From Burkholderia pyrrocinia (GTDB lineage Bacteria; Pseudomonadota; Gammaproteobacteria; Burkholderiales; Burkholderiaceae): a DNA stretch of 64,000 bases. Position 1 is the stretch's first letter, and each line of letters begins with the position of its first letter. The DNA lies in contig NZ_CP094459.1 in NCBI RefSeq assembly GCF_022809715.1, positions 1,302,001 through 1,366,000 of the forward strand, read 5' to 3'. Below are positions 25,213 through 34,752 of the stretch, one piece after another. The notes under the pieces were generated by a model that was given only the letters and a program-made list of their open reading frames with translations, was not told the origin of the DNA and ran no database searches. The translations under genes and the position numbers were made by a program.

Positions 25213-25866
25213 ATGCCGCTGCGCCGCCACACGCTCGTCACGCTGACGGCGGCGGGGTGGGGCGCGGCATTCGCGCGCGATCCCGCGCTCGCGGCCGATC
25301 CGCTCGTGCGCGCGTGGGCCGAACGCGGCTGGCCGCTGATCGTGCGCCGCGCGTCGCCGGACGAGGCCGATGCCGGCCGCGTGCCGCTCGGCCTGCCGCT
25401 GCCGCCTGCCGCGGGCAAGCGGCGCATCGCGCTGAACGTTGCCACCGACGCGCTCGCGACGGTCGGCCCGCTGCCCGCGCTGGCCGACGTGCTTTCCGCC
25501 GCGCCCGATGCGTGGCACGCATCGTTGCGCGAGCTCGATGCGCTCGGCGCGCGCTGCGGCGTCCAGGGCCGCGTGTTCGGCAGTCTCGCGTGGCAGGCGC
25601 TGACGGGCGAGCGATACCTGGGCGCGTCGTCCGATCTCGACATCGTGTTTCCGCTGCCGGATGCCGCGTCGCTCGCACCGCTGCTCGACGGCCTCGCGGC
25701 GATCGACGCGCGTGCGCCGATGCGCATCGACGGCGAACTGCTGCGCGCCGACGGCGCAGGCGTCAACTGGCGCGAAATGCACGCGCGGCTGCCCGAAGTC
25801 GCGGTCAAGACCGCGATCGCCGTCGAATTGATGCCTGCCGGCGCGTTCACCGGAGATGCGCGATGA
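25213..25866 (+). CDS. mdcG: Malonate decarboxylase holo-ACP synthase (phosphoribosyl-dephospho-CoA transferase)
   Basis: A 217-residue nucleotidyltransferase-fold enzyme that attaches the dephospho-CoA-derived group to MdcC. The metal-binding motif is GSSSDLDIV-like (ASSDLDIVFPLP, about residue 137), preceded by GRVFGSLAWQALTG. It starts one base after mdcE stops and overlaps mdcB by four. Confidence 0.9.
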   Translation: MPLRRHTLVTLTAAGWGAAFARDPALAADPLVRAWAERGWPLIVRRASPDEADAGRVPLGLPLPPAAGKRRIALNVATDALATVGPLPALADVLSAAPDAWHASLRELDALGARCGVQGRVFGSLAWQALTGERYLGASSDLDIVFPLPDAASLAPLLDGLAAIDARAPMRIDGELLRADGAGVNWREMHARLPEVAVKTAIAVELMPAGAFTGDAR

Positions 25867-26729
25867 GCGCATGGGCCGCCTGCCGCGTACCGGCGCCGTC
25901 CGCTGCCGAGCGCATCGCCGAGCTGGCCGAGCGCAGCCTCGTGCTCGAGATCGACACCTATCCGAAGCCGGGGCTCGTCAGCCACGTCGACACCGGCAGT
26001 CATTCGGACATGGATGCCGCAACGTTCGCGCGCAGCGCCGCCGTGCTGCGGCCGTACTTCGCGGAACTCGCCGACGCGGGCGCGCGCGATGCGGACATGG
26101 CCGTGCTGCGCAAGATCGGCCTGCGTGCCGAGCACGCGATGCTTGCGGCGACCGGCGGCGTCAATACGCATCGCGGCGCGATCTTCGGGCTCGGGCTGCT
26201 GTGTGCTGCCGCGGGCCGGCGCGCAATGCCGGGGGCCGTGCCGGGCGGAACGACGCTCGGTGCGTTCGTGTCCCGCCGCTGGGGCACCGATATTCTCGGC
26301 GGCCCGCGCTTGCCGGACAGCCATGGCGAGCGCGCGAGCCGACGCTACGGCGTCGGCGGCGCGCGTCGCGAAGCGGCGGAAGGTTTCAGGACCGTGTACG
26401 CGATCGGGCTGCCCGCGCTGCGCCGTGCGAAGCGCGACCTGCCCGACGATCCGGAAGCCGCGCGCGTCGCCGCGTGCTTTGCGCTGATCGCCGCGCTCGA
26501 CGATACGAACCTGCTGCACCGGGGCGGGCAGACCGGCCTCGATTTCGCTCGGGCGACCGCGCGTGCGTTCGTCGCACGCGGCGGTGTGCGCGCCCACGAC
26601 TGGCGGCTGCGCGCGGTGGCCGCGCATCGTGCGTTCGTTGCGCGCCGGCTGAGTCCGGGCGGCGCGGCCGACCTGCTCGCGATGAGTGTATTCGTCGATG
26701 CGCTCGAAGCCGACGGGGACGCGCGATGA
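25863..26729 (+). CDS. mdcB: Triphosphoribosyl-dephospho-CoA synthase
   Basis: A 288-residue CitG/MdcB-family enzyme that builds the prosthetic-group precursor from ATP and dephospho-CoA. Typical segments are LEIDTYPKPGLVSHVDTGSHSDMD, TGGVNTHRGAIFGLGLL and DDTNLLHRGG. It overlaps mdcG (ATGA) and mdcH (ATGA), giving a tightly coupled cassette. Confidence 0.92.
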   Translation: MSAWAACRVPAPSAAERIAELAERSLVLEIDTYPKPGLVSHVDTGSHSDMDAATFARSAAVLRPYFAELADAGARDADMAVLRKIGLRAEHAMLAATGGVNTHRGAIFGLGLLCAAAGRRAMPGAVPGGTTLGAFVSRRWGTDILGGPRLPDSHGERASRRYGVGGARREAAEGFRTVYAIGLPALRRAKRDLPDDPEAARVAACFALIAALDDTNLLHRGGQTGLDFARATARAFVARGGVRAHDWRLRAVAAHRAFVARRLSPGGAADLLAMSVFVDALEADGDAR

Positions 26730-27658
26730 CGCTGGCGATCCTCTGTTCGGGACAAGGCGCGCAGCGCGCCGACATGTTCGACCTGACGGGCGCGGCGCCG
26801 CAGGCCGATGCGTTGTTCGCGCATGCCGGCCGGCTCCTCGGCGACGATCCGCGCGCGTGGGTCCGGCAGGCCGGACCGGACGCGCTGCGCGAGAACCGCG
26901 CCGCGCAGATTCTCTGCACCGTCCAGGCGCTTGCGGCGGCCGCGCTGCTCGACGCGGCGTGGCCGCGCCGGCGCTGCGTCGCGGGCTACAGCGTCGGCGA
27001 GGTCGCGTCTTGGAGCGTCGCGGGGATGATCGATCCGCATGACGCGCTCGATCTGGCCGACGCACGCGCGCGCGCGATGGATGCGGCGAGCGGCGGCGAC
27101 GAGCGGATGGCATTCGTGCGTGGCCTGACGCGCGAGGAGCTTGCGCAGCTGTGCACCGGCCGCGACGCGGCGATCGCGATCGCGAACCCCGGCGACGCAT
27201 TCGTGGTCGCGGGGCGGCAGGCCGATGTCGATGCGGTGGCCGACGGCGCCGCGCGCGCCGGTGCGCTGCGCGTCGCGCCCGTGTGCGTGCGGATCGCGTC
27301 GCACACGCGCCGGCTCGTAGCGGCCGTACCGGTATTTCGCGCGTCGCTTGCCGACGTGCGGGTGCGCAGGCTGCTGCCCGGCACGCGATTGTTTTCGGGC
27401 ATCGACGGCGCGTCGGTGCTCGATATCGACGCGGGCCTCGACAAGCTCGCGCGGCAGATCGCGGAGCCGGTCGAGTGGGCGGCCTGTCTCGCCGCCTGCG
27501 TGGAGGCAGGTGCGACCGCGTTTCTCGAACTCGGCCCCGGGCGCGCGCTGGCCGAGATGGCAGGCGGCGCGTATCCCGCGCTGCCGGCGCGCAGCCTCGC
27601 GGATTTCCGTTCCGTCGACGGCGTGACGAACTGGCTCGCGCGCGTCGCGGCCGGCTGA
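26726..27658 (+). CDS. mdcH: Malonate decarboxylase epsilon subunit (malonyl-CoA:ACP acyltransferase)
   Basis: A 310-residue FabD-like enzyme that loads the first malonyl group on MdcC to start the cycle. The nucleophile lies in GYSVGE (Ser89), the catalytic His in RIASHTRRL, and the N-terminal CSGQGAQ is the usual glycine loop. It ends the operon. The next 129 bp hold no clear terminator. Confidence 0.92.
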   Translation: MTLAILCSGQGAQRADMFDLTGAAPQADALFAHAGRLLGDDPRAWVRQAGPDALRENRAAQILCTVQALAAAALLDAAWPRRRCVAGYSVGEVASWSVAGMIDPHDALDLADARARAMDAASGGDERMAFVRGLTREELAQLCTGRDAAIAIANPGDAFVVAGRQADVDAVADGAARAGALRVAPVCVRIASHTRRLVAAVPVFRASLADVRVRRLLPGTRLFSGIDGASVLDIDAGLDKLARQIAEPVEWAACLAACVEAGATAFLELGPGRALAEMAGGAYPALPARSLADFRSVDGVTNWLARVAAG

Positions 27659-27787
27659 CCGGCGGCCCGAAAACCGGCCTGAAACACCCCCGCCGGGCAT
27701 CCGTTCCGTACTGTGTGTTGCGCCGGCGCAGCAGCGTCGCAGGCGGCGCTTGCCACGCGAATTGGCGTCGCTACAATGGCGCCCGCC

Positions 27788-28297
27788 ATGAGACCAGCCG
27801 CCTTCTTTTTCGCCGCGCTTTGCTGCGCGGCGAGCGCCCACGCCAGCCGGATTCCGTCCGATGCCGCATCGGTCGGCACGTATTTTTCGTATGACAACGC
27901 GGCGGCCGACGCGACCGTCGACCTGATCGAACAGGCGCAGCGCCGCGTACTGCTGGCCGGCTATACCCAGATGCCGCCCGCCGTCGCGAGCGCGCTGCGC
28001 GCGGCCCGTGCGCGCGGGATCGAGGTGCGCGTCGTGCTCGTGCGCTCACCGCGCGCGGGCAGGTACAGCGGCGCAGGCTATCTGAAATCCGCGGGCATCG
28101 ACGTGGCGATCGATTCGCGGCACGGCGATCCCGCGCCGCGCTTCGTGATCGTCGACGACAGCGTCGCGCTGACGACGCTGTCCGACGGTGCGGCCGCGCA
28201 CGCCGAGACGGTCAACGTGTTCCAGCGCGCGCCCGAGCTCGCGCAATCCTACGCGCAGTCGTTCTGGCGGCTGTACCGGCAGGCCGGCGGCCTCTGA
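27788..28297 (+). CDS. Secreted PLD-like domain protein with degenerate HKD motif
   Basis: A 169-residue protein with a signal peptide (MRPAAFFFAALCCAASAHA). The mature part resembles the single-domain Nuc-type phospholipase D fold: LIEQAQRRVLLAGYTQMPPAVASALRAARARGIEVRVVLVRSP and the second half PAPRFVIVDDSVALTTLS. The catalytic HxKx4D motif reads A-x-R-x4-D, so the nucleophilic His and the Lys are replaced. It is probably not an active phosphodiesterase and may bind a phosphodiester ligand. The ATG at 27788 is used; 27776 is also possible. Confidence 0.65.
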   Translation: MRPAAFFFAALCCAASAHASRIPSDAASVGTYFSYDNAAADATVDLIEQAQRRVLLAGYTQMPPAVASALRAARARGIEVRVVLVRSPRAGRYSGAGYLKSAGIDVAIDSRHGDPAPRFVIVDDSVALTTLSDGAAAHAETVNVFQRAPELAQSYAQSFWRLYRQAGGL

Positions 28298-28421
28298 CCC
28301 TTTCCTCGGCGTCGTGCACGCCGGTGTGACCCCGCTTGCATCGGCGCTGCCGATGAACCATGCTCGTTGACAGGCGCCGGCGCGCGTTTCGCGCATCCGG
28401 CGCAACGGCAGGGAGCCGATC

Positions 28422-29090
28422 TTGACCGAGTGTTTTGCCAATCGCGCCGATGCGGGCCGCCAACTGGCCGACGCGCTGAGCGACGACTACGCGGGGCGTA
28501 GCGACGTCGTCGTGCTCGCGTTGCCGCGCGGCGGCGTGCCCGTCGCGTATCCGGTCGCCTGTGCGCTGCGCGCGCCGCTTGACGTGCTGGTCGTGCGCAA
28601 GCTCGGCGTGCCGTGCGAGCCCGAGCTCGCGATGGGCGCGATCGCAACGGGGGGCGCGATGCATCTGCAGCGTTCCGTGATCCGCTCGATGGGCGTGACC
28701 GACGCGCAGCTCGCCGACGTGATCGTGCGCGAGACGGCCGAGCTGCAGCGCCGCGAAGCGCTGTATCGCGGCGCTGCGCCGCCGCTGCCGGTCGACGGGC
28801 GCATCGTGATCGTCGTCGACGACGGCGTCGCGACCGGCGCGTCGATGCGTGCCGCGCTGCAGGCGCTGCGCGAGCGCCACCCGGCGCGGATCGTGGCGGC
28901 TGCGCCGGTCGCGCCGGCGGGCGCGGAGCACGCGTTCGACGGCCTGGCCGACGCGTTCGTCGCGGTATCGCAGCCGCGCCCGTTCTTCGGGATCAGCCAG
29001 TTCTACGCGCGCTTCGGGCAAACGAGCGACGACGAGGTGCGTACGTTGCTCGACGCGGCCCGCACGCAACGCGGCATCACACCCGCCTGA
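28422..29090 (+). CDS. Phosphoribosyltransferase-domain protein
   Basis: A 222-residue type I PRTase-fold protein starting at TTG with GGGAG upstream. The PRPP loop is VIVVDDGVATGASMRAAL (about residue 128), and the N-terminal part has LALPRGGVPVAYPVACALRAPLDVLVVRKLG. This stand-alone family is common near stress and PHA genes. The base substrate is unknown, and some members may be regulatory. Its last 14 bp overlap the convergent PHA depolymerase gene. Confidence 0.8.
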   Translation: MTECFANRADAGRQLADALSDDYAGRSDVVVLALPRGGVPVAYPVACALRAPLDVLVVRKLGVPCEPELAMGAIATGGAMHLQRSVIRSMGVTDAQLADVIVRETAELQRREALYRGAAPPLPVDGRIVIVVDDGVATGASMRAALQALRERHPARIVAAAPVAPAGAEHAFDGLADAFVAVSQPRPFFGISQFYARFGQTSDDEVRTLLDAARTQRGITPA

Positions 29091-30300
29091 TCCGGCGCGA
29101 GCGCGGCCGAGGGCGGCCGGCCTCGGCCAGCGCGAACACGCGCTGCAGCATCGGATGGACATTGCCGAGCCAGCGCGCGCCGGTAAACAACCCGTAGTGA
29201 TCGCAATCGTCGACATCGACGCGATAGCGCTCGTCGGCCGCGAGGCCGCTGCACATGTCGAGTGCCGCATGCGTCTGGCCGGCGCCCGTGACCGCGTCGC
29301 ATCGGCCTTCGACGGTCAGCAGCGCGACGCCGCGCAGCGCGCCCGGCTCGACGCGCCGGCCGCCGACGTCCCACGTGCCGTTCGCGAGGCACATGCGCTG
29401 GAACACGATGTCGACCGTGTCGAGGAAATATTCGGCCGGCATGTCGAGCAGCGCCGTGTATTCGAGCAGCGCGCGCCGTGCGCCGGCGAGCGCGGCCATG
29501 TCGAAGCGCGACGCGGCCAGCGCGTACGCCTCGACCAGCGACATGAAACGCTGCGGGTACATCAGCGCGATCTCGCCTTGCTGGAGATAGGTCGGGAACA
29601 CTTGGCGGCCGTGCCCCGCGAAGCCGGGCGGCACGATGTCGATCAGGTGGCGGCGGCACCAGCCGAGCGAGCGGGTGGCTGCCGCGGTGCCGAGCGCGCT
29701 CGGATTCAGGCGGGGGTCGAGCGGGCCGCCGATCAGCGTGATGCTCGCGGGCGGCGCCAGGCCGCGCGCGGCGCGCAGCGCGAGCGCGCCGAGCGCCGGC
29801 ACGGTCGCCTGGCACACGGCGACGACGTGCAGCGGCCGATCGTCGAGCGCGAGCCCGTCGATGAAGCCGTCGAGCGTCGCGACATACTCGTCGAGCCCGA
29901 AGCGGCCCGACGCGAGCGGCACGTCGCGCGCATTGCGCCAGTCGGTCACGCAGACGTCGCCGTCGGCGAGCAGCGTCTCGACGGTTTCCCGCATCATCAC
30001 GGCCGCGTGCCCGGCGAGCGGCGCGCACAGCAGCACCGTGCGCCGCGCATCGGCGCGCGTGAAGCGCCGCAGGTCGCAGAACGGCGTGTGCGCGGCGACC
30101 CGTTCGCCGATGGCGGATCGCCCGAGGTCGAAGCGCGGCGGCCCGGCCGGCTGCCCGAGCAGCGGCTCGAACAGGTCGTCGTAACACGACGACGCGGCTT
30201 GCGGCAGCGTCGCCGCGGGCCACGCATCGAACGCGTGCCGCGTCGCCGCGCGCCAGGCGCGCATCCATTCCCGCTGCTGCTCGACGAGGGCATACCACAT
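29077..30300 (-). CDS. phaZ: Intracellular polyhydroxyalkanoate depolymerase
   Basis: A 407-residue enzyme that mobilises stored PHB granules. It starts at ATG 30300 (MWYALVEQQREWMRAW, the usual family N-terminus, with AAGG 7 bases upstream); ATG 30336 or GTG 30345 would extend it. The nucleophile is a cysteine in VAVCQATVP (Cys163), as in PhaZ of Cupriavidus. The later VEGRCDAVTG supplies the Asp, and DDCDHYGLFTG the His. It is convergent with the phosphoribosyltransferase gene, with the two 3' ends overlapping. Confidence 0.88.
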   Translation of the reverse strand: MWYALVEQQREWMRAWRAATRHAFDAWPAATLPQAASSCYDDLFEPLLGQPAGPPRFDLGRSAIGERVAAHTPFCDLRRFTRADARRTVLLCAPLAGHAAVMMRETVETLLADGDVCVTDWRNARDVPLASGRFGLDEYVATLDGFIDGLALDDRPLHVVAVCQATVPALGALALRAARGLAPPASITLIGGPLDPRLNPSALGTAAATRSLGWCRRHLIDIVPPGFAGHGRQVFPTYLQQGEIALMYPQRFMSLVEAYALAASRFDMAALAGARRALLEYTALLDMPAEYFLDTVDIVFQRMCLANGTWDVGGRRVEPGALRGVALLTVEGRCDAVTGAGQTHAALDMCSGLAADERYRVDVDDCDHYGLFTGARWLGNVHPMLQRVFALAEAGRPRPRSRRIRRV

Positions 30301-30465
30301 GGCGAACCTTGGGACGGAAGGGGCGTGAATCTGCATTATGGTCACTGTGGCCGGGTAGCGGGGCGCTGATACGTATCAAGCGGACGCGCATACGAGCACG
30401 CTAGGCGACGGCTCGCGACGCTGCTACAGTCGTCGGTCCCATTCCCCTCAAGCGGAGCGTTTGCG

Positions 30466-31095
30466 ATGAAGCTGATCGGCATGCTGGATTCCCCGTTCGT
30501 GCGCCGTGTCGCCATTTCGGCGAAGCTGCTCGACCTGCCGTTCGAACACGAATCGATCTCGGTGTTTCGTCATTTCGAACAGTTCAGGGCGGTCAACCCG
30601 GTCGTCAAGGCGCCGACGCTCGTGACCGACGACGGCGCGACGCTGATCGATTCGTCGCTGATCGTCGACTATCTCGATCACCTGGTCGCGCCGGAGCGGC
30701 GCCTGCTGCCCGACGCCGCCGACGCGCGGCTGCGCGCGCTCGTGCCGGTCGGTTTCGCGCTGGCGGCGGCCGAGAAGACCGTGCAGGTCGTCTACGAGCA
30801 GGCGCTGCGCCCGTCCGACAAGCAGCACGCGCCGTGGATCGAGCGCGTGCTGAGCCAGCTCGAGGGCGCGTACGGCGAGCTGGAGCCGCTCGTCGCGGCC
30901 GCGAACGGCTGGTTCGGCGGCGCACGCCTGCTGCAGTCCGACGTGACGGTCGCGGTCGCGTGGCGCTTCACGCAGTTCATGGCGGCCGATTACCCGGCGC
31001 TCGCGCGAATCGATCCGGCCCGCTATCCGGCGCTCGCCGCGCATTCGGCGCGCGCGGAAGCGCTGCCGGCGTTCGTCGAAACGCCGCTCGTCTAG
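30466..31095 (+). CDS. Glutathione S-transferase family protein
   Basis: A 209-residue protein with an N-terminal thioredoxin-fold domain (MKLIGMLDSPFVRRVAISAKLLDLPFEHESISVF; VVKAPTLV with the cis-Pro-type position; TLIDSSLIVDYLD, the glutathione Ser motif). A helical C-terminal domain follows. The active-site Ser in DSPFVRR suggests a beta/zeta-like or YfcF-type GST. Function is unassigned. A GCGGAGCG site precedes the start. Confidence 0.85.
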   Translation: MKLIGMLDSPFVRRVAISAKLLDLPFEHESISVFRHFEQFRAVNPVVKAPTLVTDDGATLIDSSLIVDYLDHLVAPERRLLPDAADARLRALVPVGFALAAAEKTVQVVYEQALRPSDKQHAPWIERVLSQLEGAYGELEPLVAAANGWFGGARLLQSDVTVAVAWRFTQFMAADYPALARIDPARYPALAAHSARAEALPAFVETPLV

Positions 31096-31290
31096 GCCTG
31101 GCGGCCCTTGGCGGCGGGGCGCAAGGCCGCCCCGCGCCGCTGCCTGCCGGCCGCTCGGCCGCACCCGGCAAGCCGCCGCCGATTGTTCTCGGTGGCCGAC
31201 AAGTGACTTCGCATTCGCGCCGTTTATCCGGAAGCGGCCGGTCCCTAGAATCCACTCCATCGAATCACGCATTGCCAGATGGAGCCGATG

Positions 31291-31485
31291 ATGAAAGCCC
31301 TGCTCGAATCAAGCCTGTACCACCCGTCCGTCGTGTTGCCGCTTGCCGCGCTGACGCAGTTGATGGTCGAGCGCGATTTCAATCTCGGCCAGGTCGGGCT
31401 GATCGTCGCGGCACGCGGCGCGCAGGCGGCGGTGTCGCGCTCGCGTGCGCTGATCTTCTGCCGTCACGGCGAAGCGCACGCATGA
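31291..31485 (+). CDS. Small conserved-looking hypothetical protein
   Basis: A 64-residue frame, MKALLESSLYHPSVVLPLAALTQLMVERDFNLGQVGLIVAARGAQAAVSRSRALIFCRHGEAHA. The start at 31291 is supported by GGAG 6 bases upstream; ATG 31279 would overlap that site. No transmembrane segment or known motif is visible. It stands alone 195 bp after the GST gene and is followed by a strong terminator. I do not recognise the family. Confidence 0.55.
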   Translation: MKALLESSLYHPSVVLPLAALTQLMVERDFNLGQVGLIVAARGAQAAVSRSRALIFCRHGEAHA

Positions 31486-31507
31486 GGGCGCTCGCGGCCA
31501 AAGGATG

Positions 31508-31540
31508 AAAAAAAGCCCGGCCGGCGCAAGCCGGTCGGGC
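31508..31540 (-). terminator. Terminator of the MFS gene (minus)
   Basis: An 11-bp stem (GCCCGACCGGC / GCCGGCCGGGC read on the minus strand, one G-T pair, four-base loop) is followed by seven T residues. It lies past the plus-strand terminator, so each strand has its own signal. Confidence 0.85.
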
Positions 31541-31557
31541 GGATCGGATTCGATCGG

Positions 31558-31582
31558 GCCCCGGCTTCGGCCGGGGCTTTTT
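31558..31582 (+). terminator. Terminator for the plus strand
   Basis: A perfect 8-bp stem GCCCCGGC-TTCG-GCCGGGGC is followed by five T residues. It stops transcription from the small gene or GST side before the convergent MFS gene. Confidence 0.85.
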
Positions 31583-31594
31583 CATGGGCGACGC

Positions 31595-33079
31595 TCAGGC
31601 GCGTGCGGGCGACACGACGCTGTACATCTCCGAGTCGTCGTCCTCGCGCAGCTGGCGTGCGAGCTGGTGCGCCTCGCGGCGCGTCGCGACGGCCGGCGGC
31701 GAGCCCTTCAGCGGCTGGCGCGCGGTTTCCGCGAGCGCGACGACCGACACGATGCCGATCACGGCGGCGCCCATCATGTAGTACGCGGGCATCATCAGGT
31801 TGTGCGTCACGTCGACGAGCCATGCGGTAACGAGAGGCGTCGTGCCGCCGAACAGCGATACCGACACATTGAAGCCGATCGCGAGCGCGCCGTAGCGGAT
31901 CTCGGTCGGGAACAGCGCCGGCAGCGCCGACGGCATCACGCCGGTGAAGCAGGACAGCAGCACGCCGAGGACCAGCAGGCCGCCGAACACCGACGCCGTG
32001 GTGCCCGCATGGATCAGCATCATCGACGGGATCGACAGCACGAGCAGCCCGACACAGCCGGCGAGCATCACCGGCTTGCGGCCGATCCGGTCGGACAGGC
32101 GGCCGGCGAAGAGCGTCATCGGCATCATCAGCACCATCACGAGCAGCACCAGCACGAGGCTGTGCGATTCGTCGAAGTGCAGCGTCGACGACATGAAGCT
32201 CGGCAGATACGACAGCACCATGTAGTCGGTCACGTTGAAGATCAGCACGAGGCCGACGCACAGCAGCAGCGCACGCCAGTTGCGCATCAGCGTTTCGCGG
32301 AAGCGCGCCTTCGGCACGGCCTTGTCCTGCGCTTCGCGCTCTTCGGCCTGGCGCTTGAACGCGGGCGTTTCCTCGAGCTTCATCCGGATGTAGAGGCCGA
32401 TCAGGCCGAGCGGGCCGGCGATCAGGAACGGCACGCGCCAGCCCCACGACAGCAGCGCTTCCTGCGACAGCGACGTGGTCAGCAGCGCGACGACGCCCGC
32501 ACCCATCACATAGCCGATCAGCGTGCCGAACTCGAGGAAGCTGCCCATGAAGCCGCGGCGCTTGTCGGTCGAGAATTCGGCGATGAAGGTGGCCGCGCCG
32601 CCGTATTCGCCGCCGGTCGAGAAGCCCTGCACGAGACGCGCGACGAGCAGCAGCACGGGCGCCATGATGCCGATCGATGTGTAGCTCGGGATCAGGCCGA
32701 TCGCGAAGGTGCCGGCGGCCATCATGATCATCGTCGCGGCGAGCACGCGCTGGCGGCCGATGCGGTCGCCGAGCGGGCCGAACACCATGCCGCCGAGCGG
32801 GCGCACGAGGAACGCGGCTGCGAACGTGCCGAAGGTCGCGAGCAGCTGCGCGGACGGGCTGCTGGACGGGAAGAACACCTTGCCGAGCGTGACGGCGATA
32901 TAGCTGTACACACCGAAGTCGAACCATTCCATCGCATTGCCGATGGCCATCGCGCTGACGGCGCGCTTGAGCAGGCTCTGGTCGACGACGGTTATGTCGT
33001 CCGCGGCGAGCGGAGCGTCGCCGGACGAAGTGGAGGAAGAAGCAGCGGTCGGGCTGACGTGTGTTGCGGTCAAGGTCAT
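31595..33079 (-). CDS. MFS transporter, MHS family (ProP-like)
   Basis: A 494-residue, 12-helix symporter. The start at ATG 33079 follows a strong AAAGGAG. Motifs include AIGNAMEWFDFGVYSYIAVTLGKVFFP, RPLGGMVFGPLGDRIGRQRVL and QGFSTGGEYGGAATFIAE, all typical of ProP-type osmoprotectant/proline-betaine:H+ symporters. A long acidic/Ser-rich N-terminus precedes TM1. There is no C-terminal coiled coil of the E. coli ProP type; it ends with a charged 35-residue tail. Substrate is unproven. Confidence 0.87.
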   Translation of the reverse strand: MTLTATHVSPTAASSSTSSGDAPLAADDITVVDQSLLKRAVSAMAIGNAMEWFDFGVYSYIAVTLGKVFFPSSSPSAQLLATFGTFAAAFLVRPLGGMVFGPLGDRIGRQRVLAATMIMMAAGTFAIGLIPSYTSIGIMAPVLLLVARLVQGFSTGGEYGGAATFIAEFSTDKRRGFMGSFLEFGTLIGYVMGAGVVALLTTSLSQEALLSWGWRVPFLIAGPLGLIGLYIRMKLEETPAFKRQAEEREAQDKAVPKARFRETLMRNWRALLLCVGLVLIFNVTDYMVLSYLPSFMSSTLHFDESHSLVLVLLVMVLMMPMTLFAGRLSDRIGRKPVMLAGCVGLLVLSIPSMMLIHAGTTASVFGGLLVLGVLLSCFTGVMPSALPALFPTEIRYGALAIGFNVSVSLFGGTTPLVTAWLVDVTHNLMMPAYYMMGAAVIGIVSVVALAETARQPLKGSPPAVATRREAHQLARQLREDDDSEMYSVVSPARA

Positions 33080-33954
<875 letters not shown>

Positions 33955-33979
33955 GCGCGGCCGCAGTGCGTGCCGCGCG

Positions 33980-34714
33980 TCAGGCCGTTTCGGCGGCGCC
34001 CGCGTCGGCGGACTTGCGCCACACGCACGTGCCCTTGACCGACTTGTCGAGTTCGTCGAGCTGCGCCTGGTGCGCGGCGAGCTCGTCGTCGCTGGCGGCC
34101 ACCACCTGCAGGTCGAGCGCGGCGAGCGACACGCGCTGGCCGTTCGCCGCGCCGCCGTCGGCGCCCGCGTCGTCGAGCATGTCGATCACGAGGCTGTCCT
34201 GGCCGCGCGTCATCGCGAGATACACCTCGGCGAGCAGCTCCGAGTCGAGCAGTGCGCCGTGCAGCGTCCGGTGCGCGTTGCTGATGCCGAAGCGGTCGCA
34301 CAGCGCGTCGAGCGAGTTGCGCTTGCCGGGGAACATCTGCTTGGCCTGCACGAGCGTGTCGATCACGCCGCCGCAATGTTCGGTGAACGGCGGGAGGTCG
34401 AGCCGCGCGAATTCGGCGTCGAGGAAGCCCAGGTCGAACGGCGCGTTGTGGATGATCAGCTCGGCGTCCTTCACGAAGTCGAGGATCTGGCTGGCGACTT
34501 CCGCGAACTTCGGCTTGTCGCTGAGGAATTCGGTCGTGAGGCCGTGCACGGCCAGTGCGCCCGGATCGCTGTCGCGCTCGGGGTTCACGTAGAAGTGCAG
34601 GTTGTTGCCGGTGAGCCGCCGGTTCAGCAGCTCGACGCAGCCGATTTCGATGAGGCGGTCGCCCGTGCGGGCGTTCAGGCCGGTGGTTTCGGTATCGAGA
34701 ATGATCTGGCGCAT
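33980..34714 (-). CDS. dnaQ: DNA polymerase III epsilon subunit (proofreading exonuclease)
   Basis: A 244-residue DEDDh exonuclease. ExoI is LDTETTGL near the N-terminus, ExoII is IIHNAPFDLGFLDAEF, and ExoIII is HRTLHGALLDSELLAEVYL with the catalytic His and Asp. The C-terminal region (from about residue 190) tethers to the polymerase alpha subunit. ATG 34714 is the start; the open frame further upstream is spurious. It follows rnhA by 38 bp in a three-gene operon with a methyltransferase gene. Confidence 0.93.
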   Translation of the reverse strand: MRQIILDTETTGLNARTGDRLIEIGCVELLNRRLTGNNLHFYVNPERDSDPGALAVHGLTTEFLSDKPKFAEVASQILDFVKDAELIIHNAPFDLGFLDAEFARLDLPPFTEHCGGVIDTLVQAKQMFPGKRNSLDALCDRFGISNAHRTLHGALLDSELLAEVYLAMTRGQDSLVIDMLDDAGADGGAANGQRVSLAALDLQVVAASDDELAAHQAQLDELDKSVKGTCVWRKSADAGAAETA

Positions 34715-34752
34715 GTCGGGGAAAACGAAGGAAACAGGGGAGTGGCCGGCGT

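Noticed and set aside
24129..27200. 1023-codon antisense frame across the mdc genes
   Set aside because: It spans several tightly coupled mdc genes in the opposite direction and has the Arg/Pro/Ala composition of a GC-driven shadow frame.
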